The notes under the pieces were generated by a model. The model searched no databases. It saw only the letters and a list, made by a program, of their open reading frames with translations, and was not told where the DNA came from. The translations under genes were made by a program, and so were the position numbers. From Bifidobacterium breve (GTDB lineage: Bacteria; Actinomycetota; Actinomycetes; Mycobacteriales; Mycobacteriaceae), in the NCBI GenBank assembly GCA_945882475.1, contig CAMCWJ010000054.1, positions 1-11,876 on the forward strand: a stretch of DNA of 11,876 nucleotides, given 5' to 3'. Positions 6,910 through 11,876 of this stretch are shown one piece after another. The stretch's first letter is position 1, and each line of letters begins with the position of its first letter.

Positions 6910-7956
6910 ATGGGGTGTCGTCAGTGGTTGCGTGGGTCCTGGGTGAACCGGATTGCGGTGCTCGCCGCAGTTGCGGCCCTATTGCCGGGCGCGGTCGCCG
7001 CGTTCGGCGGTTCTGCTACAGCACAGGCGTTTTCGCGGCCGGGACTTCCGGTCGAGTACCTGGACGTACCGTCGCCCGCGATGGGTCGCGCCATCCGGGT
7101 CCAGTTCCAAAGTGGCGGAGCCGAATCGCCGGCCGTGTACCTGCTTGACGGCCTGCGCGCGCAGGAGGACTTCAGTGGCTGGGACATCAACACCCCCGCC
7201 TTCGAGTGGTATCTGGACTCCGGGTTGTCGGTGATCATGCCGGTCGGCGGCCAGTCCAGCTTCTACAGCGACTGGTACCGACCGGCCTGCGGCAAGGCCG
7301 GTTGCTCGACATACAAGTGGGAGACGTTCCTGACCAGCGAACTGCCAGGCTGGTTGGCCGCCAACCGTCAGGTCAAGCCGACCGGCAGCGCGGCCGTCGG
7401 GCTCTCGATGGCCGGTTCGGCGGCGATGACGCTGGCGGTGTGGCATCCGGAGCAGTTCATCTACGCGGCCTCGTTGTCGGGGTTCCTGAACCTCTCCGAG
7501 GGATGGTGGCCCACGATGGTCGGGTTGGCGATGGGGGACGCCGGAGGATTCAAAGCCGCTGACATGTGGGGTCCGGGTGGCAACGCCACCTGGAAACGCA
7601 ACGACCCGATGGTCAACATCAAGACGCTGATCGCCAACAACACCCGGGTCTGGGTGTACTGCGGCAACGGCAACCCGTCGGACCTCGACGCGGGGGCGAC
7701 CGCGGGCAATCTGTTCAATGCGAAGTTCCTGGAAGGCTTCACGTTGCGGACCAACAAGACCTTCCGAGACACCTATCTCGCAAACGGTGGGGCCAACGGG
7801 GTGTTCAATTTCCCCGCCAACGGCACCCACAGTTGGGGGTACTGGGGTCAGCAACTGCAGCAGATGAAGCCCGACATTCAACGGGTGCTCGGGGCGACCC
7901 CGCAACCGTCGCCTGCGCCGCCCGTCGCCGCGCCCGAGCCGGTACTGGCTAACTGA
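6910..7956 (+). CDS. fbpA: Antigen 85 mycolyltransferase, FbpA-type
   Basis: Secreted mycolyltransferase (alpha/beta hydrolase) that moves mycolic acid between trehalose monomycolates to make the dimycolate, and onto arabinan ends. From ATG 6910 it is 348 residues with a signal peptide of about 40 residues ending at ATAQA, followed by the hallmark mature start FSRPGLPVEYL. In mature numbering the catalytic triad is visible: S126 in GLSMAG, E235 in KFLEGF and H267 in THSW, matching S126/E230/H262 of antigen 85 with a five-residue insertion between. D40 and R43 (LLDGLR) and the C87-C92 pair are present. The C-terminus is a Pro/Ala-rich tail. A GTG at 6877 would add 11 residues. Its place directly after aftB and before the MPT51-like gene matches fbpA (Rv3804c) rather than fbpB or fbpC. 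Confidence 0.93.
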   Translation: MGCRQWLRGSWVNRIAVLAAVAALLPGAVAAFGGSATAQAFSRPGLPVEYLDVPSPAMGRAIRVQFQSGGAESPAVYLLDGLRAQEDFSGWDINTPAFEWYLDSGLSVIMPVGGQSSFYSDWYRPACGKAGCSTYKWETFLTSELPGWLAANRQVKPTGSAAVGLSMAGSAAMTLAVWHPEQFIYAASLSGFLNLSEGWWPTMVGLAMGDAGGFKAADMWGPGGNATWKRNDPMVNIKTLIANNTRVWVYCGNGNPSDLDAGATAGNLFNAKFLEGFTLRTNKTFRDTYLANGGANGVFNFPANGTHSWGYWGQQLQQMKPDIQRVLGATPQPSPAPPVAAPEPVLAN

Positions 7957-8005
7957 CGTCCGGCGGATGGGGCCAATCCCGAAACCCCCGGCTCATGGGT
8001 GTGAT

Positions 8006-8030
8006 TCACTACGGCGGATAGTGATTTTTT
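8006..8030 (+). terminator. Terminator-like hairpin with T-tract between fbpA and fbpD
   Basis: TCACTA (8006-8011) and TAGTGA (8019-8024) form a perfect 6-bp stem around a 7-nt loop (CGGCGGA), followed at once by six T residues (8025-8030). This is the classic intrinsic terminator layout, rare in mycobacteria. The stem is short and only one-third GC, so it may be leaky. It ends 21 nt before the fbpD start. Within the same sequence GATAGT (8017-8022) resembles a -10 element and could instead mark an fbpD promoter. Confidence 0.5.
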
Positions 8031-8051
8031 CGGACATGCAGTGAGGCGGGT

Positions 8052-8939
8052 ATGAGCAGTCTGGTGAAAGCTTTCCGGGCGCTGTTCGCCGCCCTGCTGG
8101 CCGTCGGCGTCTGGGGTGCGACCGCGCCCGCGGCCGGCGCGGCCGGCGTCGAGTACCTGATGGTTCCGTCCGCGGCCATGGGGCGCGACATCCCGGTGGC
8201 GTTCCAGGCCGGCGGACCGCACGCCGTGGTGCTGCTGGACGCTTTCAACGCCGGACCCACAGTCAGCAACTGGGTCACCGCGGGCAATGCGATGAACACA
8301 CTCGCCGGCACCGGGCTCTCGGTTGCCGCCCCGGCCGGCGGCGCCTACACCATGTACACCAACTGGGAACGGGACGGCAGCAAGCAGTGGGAGACCTTCC
8401 TTGCCACCGAGTTGCCGGACTGGCTCGCCGCGAACAAGGGCCTCGCCCCGTCCGGGCACGCCATCGTCGGGGCGTCCCAGGGCGGTACCGGCGCGGTCAC
8501 CATGGCGACGTTCCACCCGGAGCGCTACAGCTATGCCGGATCGATGTCGGGGTTCCTCACACCCTCGAACACTCAACTCAATGGCGCCATCTCCAACGGC
8601 ATCAACGCCAGTGGGGCGACGGTCGAAGCGATGTGGGGCGCCCCGCAGTTGGGTCGGTGGAAATTCCGCGACCCCAACGTTCACGCGCAACTGCTGGTCG
8701 CCAACAACACCCGGCTCTGGGTCTACAGCCCGCAAGCCGTGACGTGCGCCGACCCGGCCGCCATGATTGGCTTCTGCGATCAGGCCCAGGGCAGCAACCG
8801 CACCTTCTACGCGCACTACCGCTCCATCCTCGGTCGCAACGGCCACTTCGACTTCCCGGCCGACGGCAACCATGACTGGGGAAGCTGGGCCGCACAGCTG
8901 GGCGCAATGGCCGGCGACATTGCCGCGGCAATTGGCTAG
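8052..8939 (+). CDS. fbpD: Antigen 85-like MPT51/FbpD secreted protein
   Basis: Secreted alpha/beta-hydrolase-fold protein of the antigen 85 family. M. tuberculosis MPT51 is regarded as non-catalytic and lacks the triad. From ATG 8052 (GAGG at 8043-8046 upstream) the product is 295 residues with a signal peptide of about 30 residues ending near AAGA, then VEYLMVPSAAMGRDIPVAF as in MPT51 (about 299 residues). Unlike my recollection of the M. tuberculosis protein (VGAAQGG and GDNGW), this one has a nucleophile-elbow serine, S142 in VGASQGG, and a histidine, H274 in GNHDW, at the triad positions. The acid position is unclear: C242-D243 align near the antigen 85 glutamate. The trehalose-site Arg of antigen 85 is replaced by Asn66. 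C232 and C242 could form a disulphide. It may therefore be an active esterase of unknown substrate. Confidence 0.92.
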   Translation: MSSLVKAFRALFAALLAVGVWGATAPAAGAAGVEYLMVPSAAMGRDIPVAFQAGGPHAVVLLDAFNAGPTVSNWVTAGNAMNTLAGTGLSVAAPAGGAYTMYTNWERDGSKQWETFLATELPDWLAANKGLAPSGHAIVGASQGGTGAVTMATFHPERYSYAGSMSGFLTPSNTQLNGAISNGINASGATVEAMWGAPQLGRWKFRDPNVHAQLLVANNTRLWVYSPQAVTCADPAAMIGFCDQAQGSNRTFYAHYRSILGRNGHFDFPADGNHDWGSWAAQLGAMAGDIAAAIG

Positions 8940-9011
8940 CTAACCGGCTGCCGGGCCAACTGGCTGGCTAGCTGATCGGCTGGCTAACCGGCCAGAACCC
9001 ATTTGTTAGCC
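8934..9011. repeat. Degenerate GGCTAGC repeat cluster with hairpin after fbpD
   Basis: GGCTAGCTAACCGGC (8934-8948) and GGCTAGCTGATCGGC (8966-8980) match at 13 of 15 positions, and a shorter relative, GGCTAACCGGC, lies at 8982-8992. GCTAGC, itself a palindrome, occurs at 8935-8940 and 8967-8972. GGCTAAC (8982-8988) pairs perfectly with GTTAGCC (9005-9011) across a 16-nt loop. The first copy contains the fbpD stop codon. The region may terminate fbpD transcription or be a decayed repeat; no T-tract follows. The remaining bases to 9053 show nothing recognisable. Confidence 0.6.
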
Positions 9012-9053
9012 CCCTGCAACCACTTGGATGCCGACGCACGACGCATCGACGGG

Positions 9054-9059
9054 TACTGT
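9054..9059 (+). promoter_or_regulatory. Predicted -10 element of the DUF732/lipase gene pair
   Basis: TACTGT fits the TANNNT mycobacterial -10 pattern and is separated by 7 nt from GTG 9067, the distance expected for transcription beginning exactly at the start codon. No convincing -35 and no properly spaced ribosome binding site are present. A leaderless transcript covering the lipoprotein and downstream lipase genes is inferred. Confidence 0.5.
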
Positions 9060-9066
9060 AGGACGC

Positions 9067-9579
9067 GTGCATTGCGTCGACCTCGACTCCCTCAGCAAAC
9101 TCTCAGGCACTGCTGTCCGGGCCTCGGGCGGCCGGTCGGCCGGGTTGCTCGGAATCGCCCTGCTGGCTCCGGCGGTCCTACTGGTCGGCTGCGGCTCGGG
9201 AGCTGATCTGGTGAGCAGTGTCGCGCTGCCGACCGAGCAGAACACCGATTTCGTTGCGGGCGTCGGGGTGGCGGACGCGCCGGAGACTGGCGCGCCGTCG
9301 GCGGCCATGAATGTGACGCCCGTGCAACGCGAGTACCTCTCGGCGCTGAATTCCGCCGGGGTTCGCCCGTCCAGCGATATTCGCGCCCTGAGTATCGGCT
9401 CGTACGTCTGTCAGGCACGCTCGGCGGGCCAGACCGAGCAGGCCGTGTGGGATTACGTCGCTCCGATGGTGCGCAGTGACGTCGCCGACGCACAGGTGAC
9501 TTCGCCCCAGTCGCCGCCGGGCGTCGAGGCTGCCGCTATCGCCGGCTACATCCGGATCGCAACCGAACGACTCTGCTGA
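9067..9579 (+). CDS. DUF732-type exported lipoprotein
   Basis: Small predicted lipoprotein of unknown function. From GTG 9067 it is 170 residues: a basic N-terminus, a hydrophobic stretch (about 26-40) and a lipobox L39-V40-G41-C42, so the mature protein would be lipid-anchored at C42 outside the cytoplasmic membrane. A low-complexity linker follows, then a DUF732-like domain (about 83-170) with the pattern REYLSALNSAGVR, GSYVCQA and a C-terminal ERLC; C115 and C170 are the conserved cysteine pair of that family. An in-frame ATG at 9028 would add 13 residues, but the -10 element places the transcript start at 9067. It ends 4 nt before the Rv3802-type lipase gene, suggesting co-expression. H37Rv locus numbering has no gene between fbpD (Rv3803c) and Rv3802c, so this gene may vary among mycobacteria. 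No function is assigned. Confidence 0.8.
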   Translation: MHCVDLDSLSKLSGTAVRASGGRSAGLLGIALLAPAVLLVGCGSGADLVSSVALPTEQNTDFVAGVGVADAPETGAPSAAMNVTPVQREYLSALNSAGVRPSSDIRALSIGSYVCQARSAGQTEQAVWDYVAPMVRSDVADAQVTSPQSPPGVEAAAIAGYIRIATERLC

Positions 9580-9583
9580 AGTG

Positions 9584-10600
9584 ATGGCACGCAAGTCCCG
9601 AACGAATGATCGCCGCAGACGCCACCGCATCCTCGCCCTGATCGCCGCGGGTGCCGTCGCTGTGTTGGTGGCAGTGGTGGTGGCGATCGTCGTGATCGTC
9701 GTGCGTCGGCCGGCGCCCTCCACGACGGCCATTCCCCCGACCGTGCTGCCGCCGACCAGCCAGCCCGGCGCGAAGCCCAGGCCCGCCTTCCAGGACGCCA
9801 GTTGCCCCGACGTGAGTGTGATCGCGATTCCGGGGACCTGGGAATCCTCACCGACTGACGACCCGCTGAACCCCACGCAATTCCCGATCGCGTTGTTGCT
9901 CAACGTGACCCGGCCGATCATGGACCAGTTTGGGCGGGATCGGGCTGAGGTCTACACCGTCCCCTACACCGCGCAGTTCCATAACCCGCTGTCCGCCGAC
10001 AAGCAGATGTCCTACAACGACAGCCGGGCGGAGGGTTCCAGGGCGACGTTTCGGGCGATGACCGAGATGAACCAGCGATGCCCGTTGACCAGCTACGTAC
10101 TGATCGGGTTCTCCCAGGGCGCGGTGATCGCCGGAGATCTGGCCAGCGACATTGGCAACGGCCGCGGCCCGGTCGACGAGGATCTGGTGCTCGGGGTGAC
10201 GCTCATCGCCGACGGTCGCCGCCAGCCGGGAGTCGGCCAGGACATCGGCCCCAACCCACCGGGCCAGGGCGCCGAGATCACCCTGCGGGAGGTCCCGACA
10301 CTGTCGGCCCTCGGATTGACGATGACCGGTGAGCGTCCGGGTGGCTTCGGGGCCCTGAACAACCGCACCTATCAGATCTGCGGGCGCGGCGACCTGATTT
10401 GTGCGGCCCCGCAGTCGGCGTTCAACATCGCAAATCTGCCGAAGACCATCGACGTCCTGGCGGGTGGCGCCGGACAACCGGTACACGCGCTGTACAACAC
10501 GCCGGAGTTCTGGAACGTCGACGGCCAACCCTCCACGTCATGGACACTGAACTGGGCCCGCAGCCTGATCGACAATGCCCCGCGACCACCGCACGGATGA
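9584..10600 (+). CDS. Cutinase-like envelope lipase/thioesterase (Rv3802c-type)
   Basis: Membrane-anchored cutinase-family serine hydrolase. The M. tuberculosis homologue Rv3802c has phospholipase and thioesterase activity, is essential, and is linked to mycolate metabolism and envelope lipid balance. From ATG 9584 the product is 338 residues: a basic N-terminus (RKSRTNDRRRRHR), one membrane segment (about 17-40), a Pro/Thr-rich linker (42-68) and an extracytoplasmic hydrolase domain. The triad is visible: S177 in GFSQG, D270 in GRGDLICAAP and H301 in QPVHALY, two residues beyond the M. tuberculosis positions S175/D268/H299. A GTG at 9581 would add only one residue; ATG 9584 gives MARKS, like the M. 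tuberculosis start. No good ribosome binding site is present, so coupling to the DUF732 gene 4 nt upstream is likely. fadD32 follows after a 180-nt leader. Confidence 0.94.
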   Translation: MARKSRTNDRRRRHRILALIAAGAVAVLVAVVVAIVVIVVRRPAPSTTAIPPTVLPPTSQPGAKPRPAFQDASCPDVSVIAIPGTWESSPTDDPLNPTQFPIALLLNVTRPIMDQFGRDRAEVYTVPYTAQFHNPLSADKQMSYNDSRAEGSRATFRAMTEMNQRCPLTSYVLIGFSQGAVIAGDLASDIGNGRGPVDEDLVLGVTLIADGRRQPGVGQDIGPNPPGQGAEITLREVPTLSALGLTMTGERPGGFGALNNRTYQICGRGDLICAAPQSAFNIANLPKTIDVLAGGAGQPVHALYNTPEFWNVDGQPSTSWTLNWARSLIDNAPRPPHG

Positions 10601-10654
10601 TGCGGTGGGCCGTGCAGCGTTTCGATTTGGCCCGGGCCTCGAGTAGGCCTAACA

Positions 10655-10670
10655 TTAAGAATAATTTAAG
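10655..10670 (+). promoter_or_regulatory. AT-rich promoter patch with phased TTAAG repeats before fadD32
   Basis: TTAAG at 10655-10659 and again at 10666-10670 are exactly 11 bp apart, one helical turn, inside an AT-rich block (about 10650-10671) that stands out from the GC-rich surroundings. The block also holds -10-like hexamers: TAACAT (10650-10655), AATAAT (10660-10665) and TAATTT (10662-10667). A promoter with a possible response-regulator site is the simplest reading. A further -10-like TAGCTT lies at 10705-10710. Which is used cannot be decided from sequence. Confidence 0.45.
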
Positions 10671-10679
10671 AGGCGCGAC

Positions 10680-10714
10680 GGGTCGCCCCGCGACCCCCGG
10701 CACGTAGCTTTTTT
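10680..10714 (+). terminator. GC hairpin followed at a distance by a T-tract
   Basis: GGGTCGC (10680-10686) and GCGACCC (10690-10696) form a perfect 7-bp stem with loop CCC. A run of six T residues follows at 10709-10714, 12 nt beyond the stem, which is too far for a standard intrinsic terminator. It could attenuate read-through from the lipase gene or be part of a structured fadD32 leader. CACGT (10701-10705) and ACGTG (10721-10725) flank the T-run and can also pair. Confidence 0.35.
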
Positions 10715-10734
10715 ACGGCGACGTGACGGCGTTT

Positions 10735-10751
10735 CCGGGGCCGCGCCCCGG
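10735..10751 (+). promoter_or_regulatory. Stable leader hairpin upstream of the fadD32 ribosome binding site
   Basis: CCGGGGC (10735-10741) and GCCCCGG (10745-10751) form a perfect, all-GC 7-bp stem with loop CGC. It ends 18 nt before the AGGAG at 10770, so it would lie in the 5' untranslated region of any transcript starting in the AT-rich patch. It could influence translation or mRNA stability, or act as a T-less terminator for the upstream gene. Confidence 0.5.
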
Positions 10752-10769
10752 CCGCAGGAGTGGCCTGAC

Positions 10770-10774
10770 AGGAG
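10770..10774 (+). promoter_or_regulatory. Strong ribosome binding site of fadD32
   Basis: AGGAG ends 6 nt before ATG 10781 and fixes the fadD32 start. The N-terminus MSFHNPFIKDG aligns with the MAYHNPF segment of the M. tuberculosis protein. Confidence 0.85.
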
Positions 10775-10780
10775 AGCGAT

Positions 10781-11876
10781 ATGTCGTTCCACAACCCGTT
10801 CATCAAGGACGGGCGGATCGTGTTCCCGGAGAGCGGCAACCTGGTCCGTCACGTTGAGCGCTGGGCCAAGGTCCGCGGCGACAGACTCGCCTACCGCTTC
10901 CTGGATTTCTCCACCGAACGCGACGGCGTTGCCCGCGATCTGCTCTGGGCCGACTTCGGTGCCCGCAACCGTGCCATCGGCGCCCGTTTGCAGCAGGTGA
11001 CCCAACCCGGCGACCGCGTTGCGATCCTGTGCCCGCAGAATCTGGACTACCTGGTCGCCTTCTTCGGCACGTTGTACTCCGGGCGTATCGCGGTGCCATT
11101 GTTCGACCCGGGCGAACCAGGCCACGTCGGCCGGTTGCACGCCGTGCTCGACAACTGCACGCCGTCGGCCATCCTGACCACCACCGACTCGGCCGAGGGC
11201 GTGCGCAAGTTCTTCCGCAGCCGCCCGGCTAAGGAACGCCCCCGCGTGATCGCGGTGGACGCGGTGCCCGACGAGGTCGGCGCCACCTGGGAGCAACTGG
11301 ACGTCAGCCACGACGCAGTGGCCTACCTGCAGTACACCTCGGGTTCGACTCGGATCCCGACCGGCGTGCAGATCACGCACCTGAACCTGGCGACCAACGT
11401 CGTGCAGGTTATCGAGGCTCTCGAGGGCGAGGAGGGCGACCGCGGCGTCAGTTGGCTGCCGTTCTTCCACGACATGGGTCTGATCACCGCGCTGTTGTCG
11501 CCGATGATCGGGCACACCTTCACCTTCATGACGCCGGCTGCGTTCGTGCGCCGGCCGATCCGTTGGATCGCCGAGATGGCCCGCAAGCCCGGTGACACCG
11601 GCGGTGTCATCTCGGTGGCGCCGAACTTCGCGTTTGATCACGCCGCCGCGCGCGGTGTACCCAAGGAGGGCGACCCGCCGCTCGACCTGTCCAACATCAA
11701 GGCGGTGCTCAACGGCAGCGAGCCGATCTCGGCCGCCACGGTTCGGCGGTTCAATGAGGCGTTCGCGCCGTTCGGTTTCAATCCGCAGGCGATCAAACCG
11801 TCCTATGGCCTCGCCGAGGCCACCCTCTTCGTCTCCACCACCCCCGCCGGTGAACCGCCGAAAATCGTCCACGTGG
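10781..11876 (+). CDS. fadD32: Long-chain fatty-acyl-AMP ligase FadD32 (N-terminal part, runs off window)
   Basis: Cytoplasmic adenylating enzyme that activates the meromycolic acid as acyl-AMP and loads it onto Pks13 for condensation to mycolate. The first 365 residues are present with no stop at the right edge; the whole protein is expected to be about 630. The ANL-superfamily N-domain is clear: P-loop YTSGSTRIPTG at 185-195, WLPFFHDMGL at 225-234, NGSEP at 311-315 and the adenine-binding SYGLAEATLF at 341-350. The P-loop carries R191 where most ANL enzymes have Gly and T194 where they have Lys, as I recall for FadD32. RFLDFSTERDGVARD (39-53) is typical of fatty-acyl-AMP ligases. ATG 10781 has an excellent ribosome binding site. 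The preceding gap suggests its own promoter; pks13 and accD4 would be expected downstream. Confidence 0.96.
   Translation, partial: MSFHNPFIKDGRIVFPESGNLVRHVERWAKVRGDRLAYRFLDFSTERDGVARDLLWADFGARNRAIGARLQQVTQPGDRVAILCPQNLDYLVAFFGTLYSGRIAVPLFDPGEPGHVGRLHAVLDNCTPSAILTTTDSAEGVRKFFRSRPAKERPRVIAVDAVPDEVGATWEQLDVSHDAVAYLQYTSGSTRIPTGVQITHLNLATNVVQVIEALEGEEGDRGVSWLPFFHDMGLITALLSPMIGHTFTFMTPAAFVRRPIRWIAEMARKPGDTGGVISVAPNFAFDHAAARGVPKEGDPPLDLSNIKAVLNGSEPISAATVRRFNEAFAPFGFNPQAIKPSYGLAEATLFVSTTPAGEPPKIVHV

Noticed and set aside
6979..7905. Antisense open frame opposite fbpA
   Set aside because: Overlaps the conserved antigen 85 sequence; the translation is low-complexity Arg/Gly/Val with no domain.
10655..11872. 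Long antisense open frame (405 codons) opposite fadD32
   Set aside because: It lies opposite a clearly recognisable FadD32 and its composition is typical of the open antisense frames found in GC-rich DNA; no domain was recognised.

Overview
The window reads as the conserved cell-envelope core locus of a mycolic-acid bacterium, almost certainly a Mycobacterium or close relative. Support: very high GC with GC-rich third codon positions; near-complete motif and length agreement with the M. tuberculosis proteins of the Rv3809c-to-Rv3801c block; and the same gene order. The species cannot be named from the sequence alone. Every gene lies on the + strand, and no tRNA, rRNA, insertion sequence, phage or CRISPR array was seen.

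Layout. Positions 1-165 are a short non-coding lead-in with a promoter-like element just before the first gene. Positions 166-6728 hold a tightly overlapped arabinogalactan operon: glf (UDP-galactopyranose mutase), glfT2 (galactofuran polymerase), a PAP2 phosphatase (Rv3807c-like), ubiA (decaprenylphosphoryl-phosphoribose synthase) and aftB (terminal arabinofuranosyltransferase). Each junction overlaps by 4-23 nt, which suggests translational coupling. A 31-nt tandem hairpin repeat begins at the aftB stop codon, followed by a perfect operator-like palindrome. Next come two antigen 85 family genes, fbpA and fbpD (MPT51-like), separated by a terminator-like hairpin. A short repeat-rich gap leads to a small DUF732 lipoprotein gene, which sits 4 nt ahead of the Rv3802c-type cutinase-like lipase gene. 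After a 180-nt structured leader, fadD32 starts with a strong ribosome binding site and runs off the right edge. pks13 and accD4 would be expected beyond it.

How the genes work together. Glf makes UDP-galactofuranose and GlfT2 polymerises it into galactan. UbiA, with the PAP2 phosphatase as candidate for the next step, makes the decaprenyl-phosphate arabinose donor precursor, and AftB caps the arabinan. FadD32 activates the meromycolic chain for Pks13. FbpA transfers finished mycolates onto trehalose and the arabinan termini, and the Rv3802-type protein is an envelope lipase/thioesterase tied to mycolate metabolism. The window thus covers construction of the sugar scaffold and the making and attachment of its lipid coat.

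I do not see a wholly new system. The observations most worth a second look are: an FbpD that keeps the Ser and His of the catalytic triad lost in M. tuberculosis MPT51; the DUF732 lipoprotein inserted in the mycolate block; the hairpin repeat with identical stems and different loops after aftB; and a perfect 11-bp inverted repeat inside glfT2 written in locally unusual codons.
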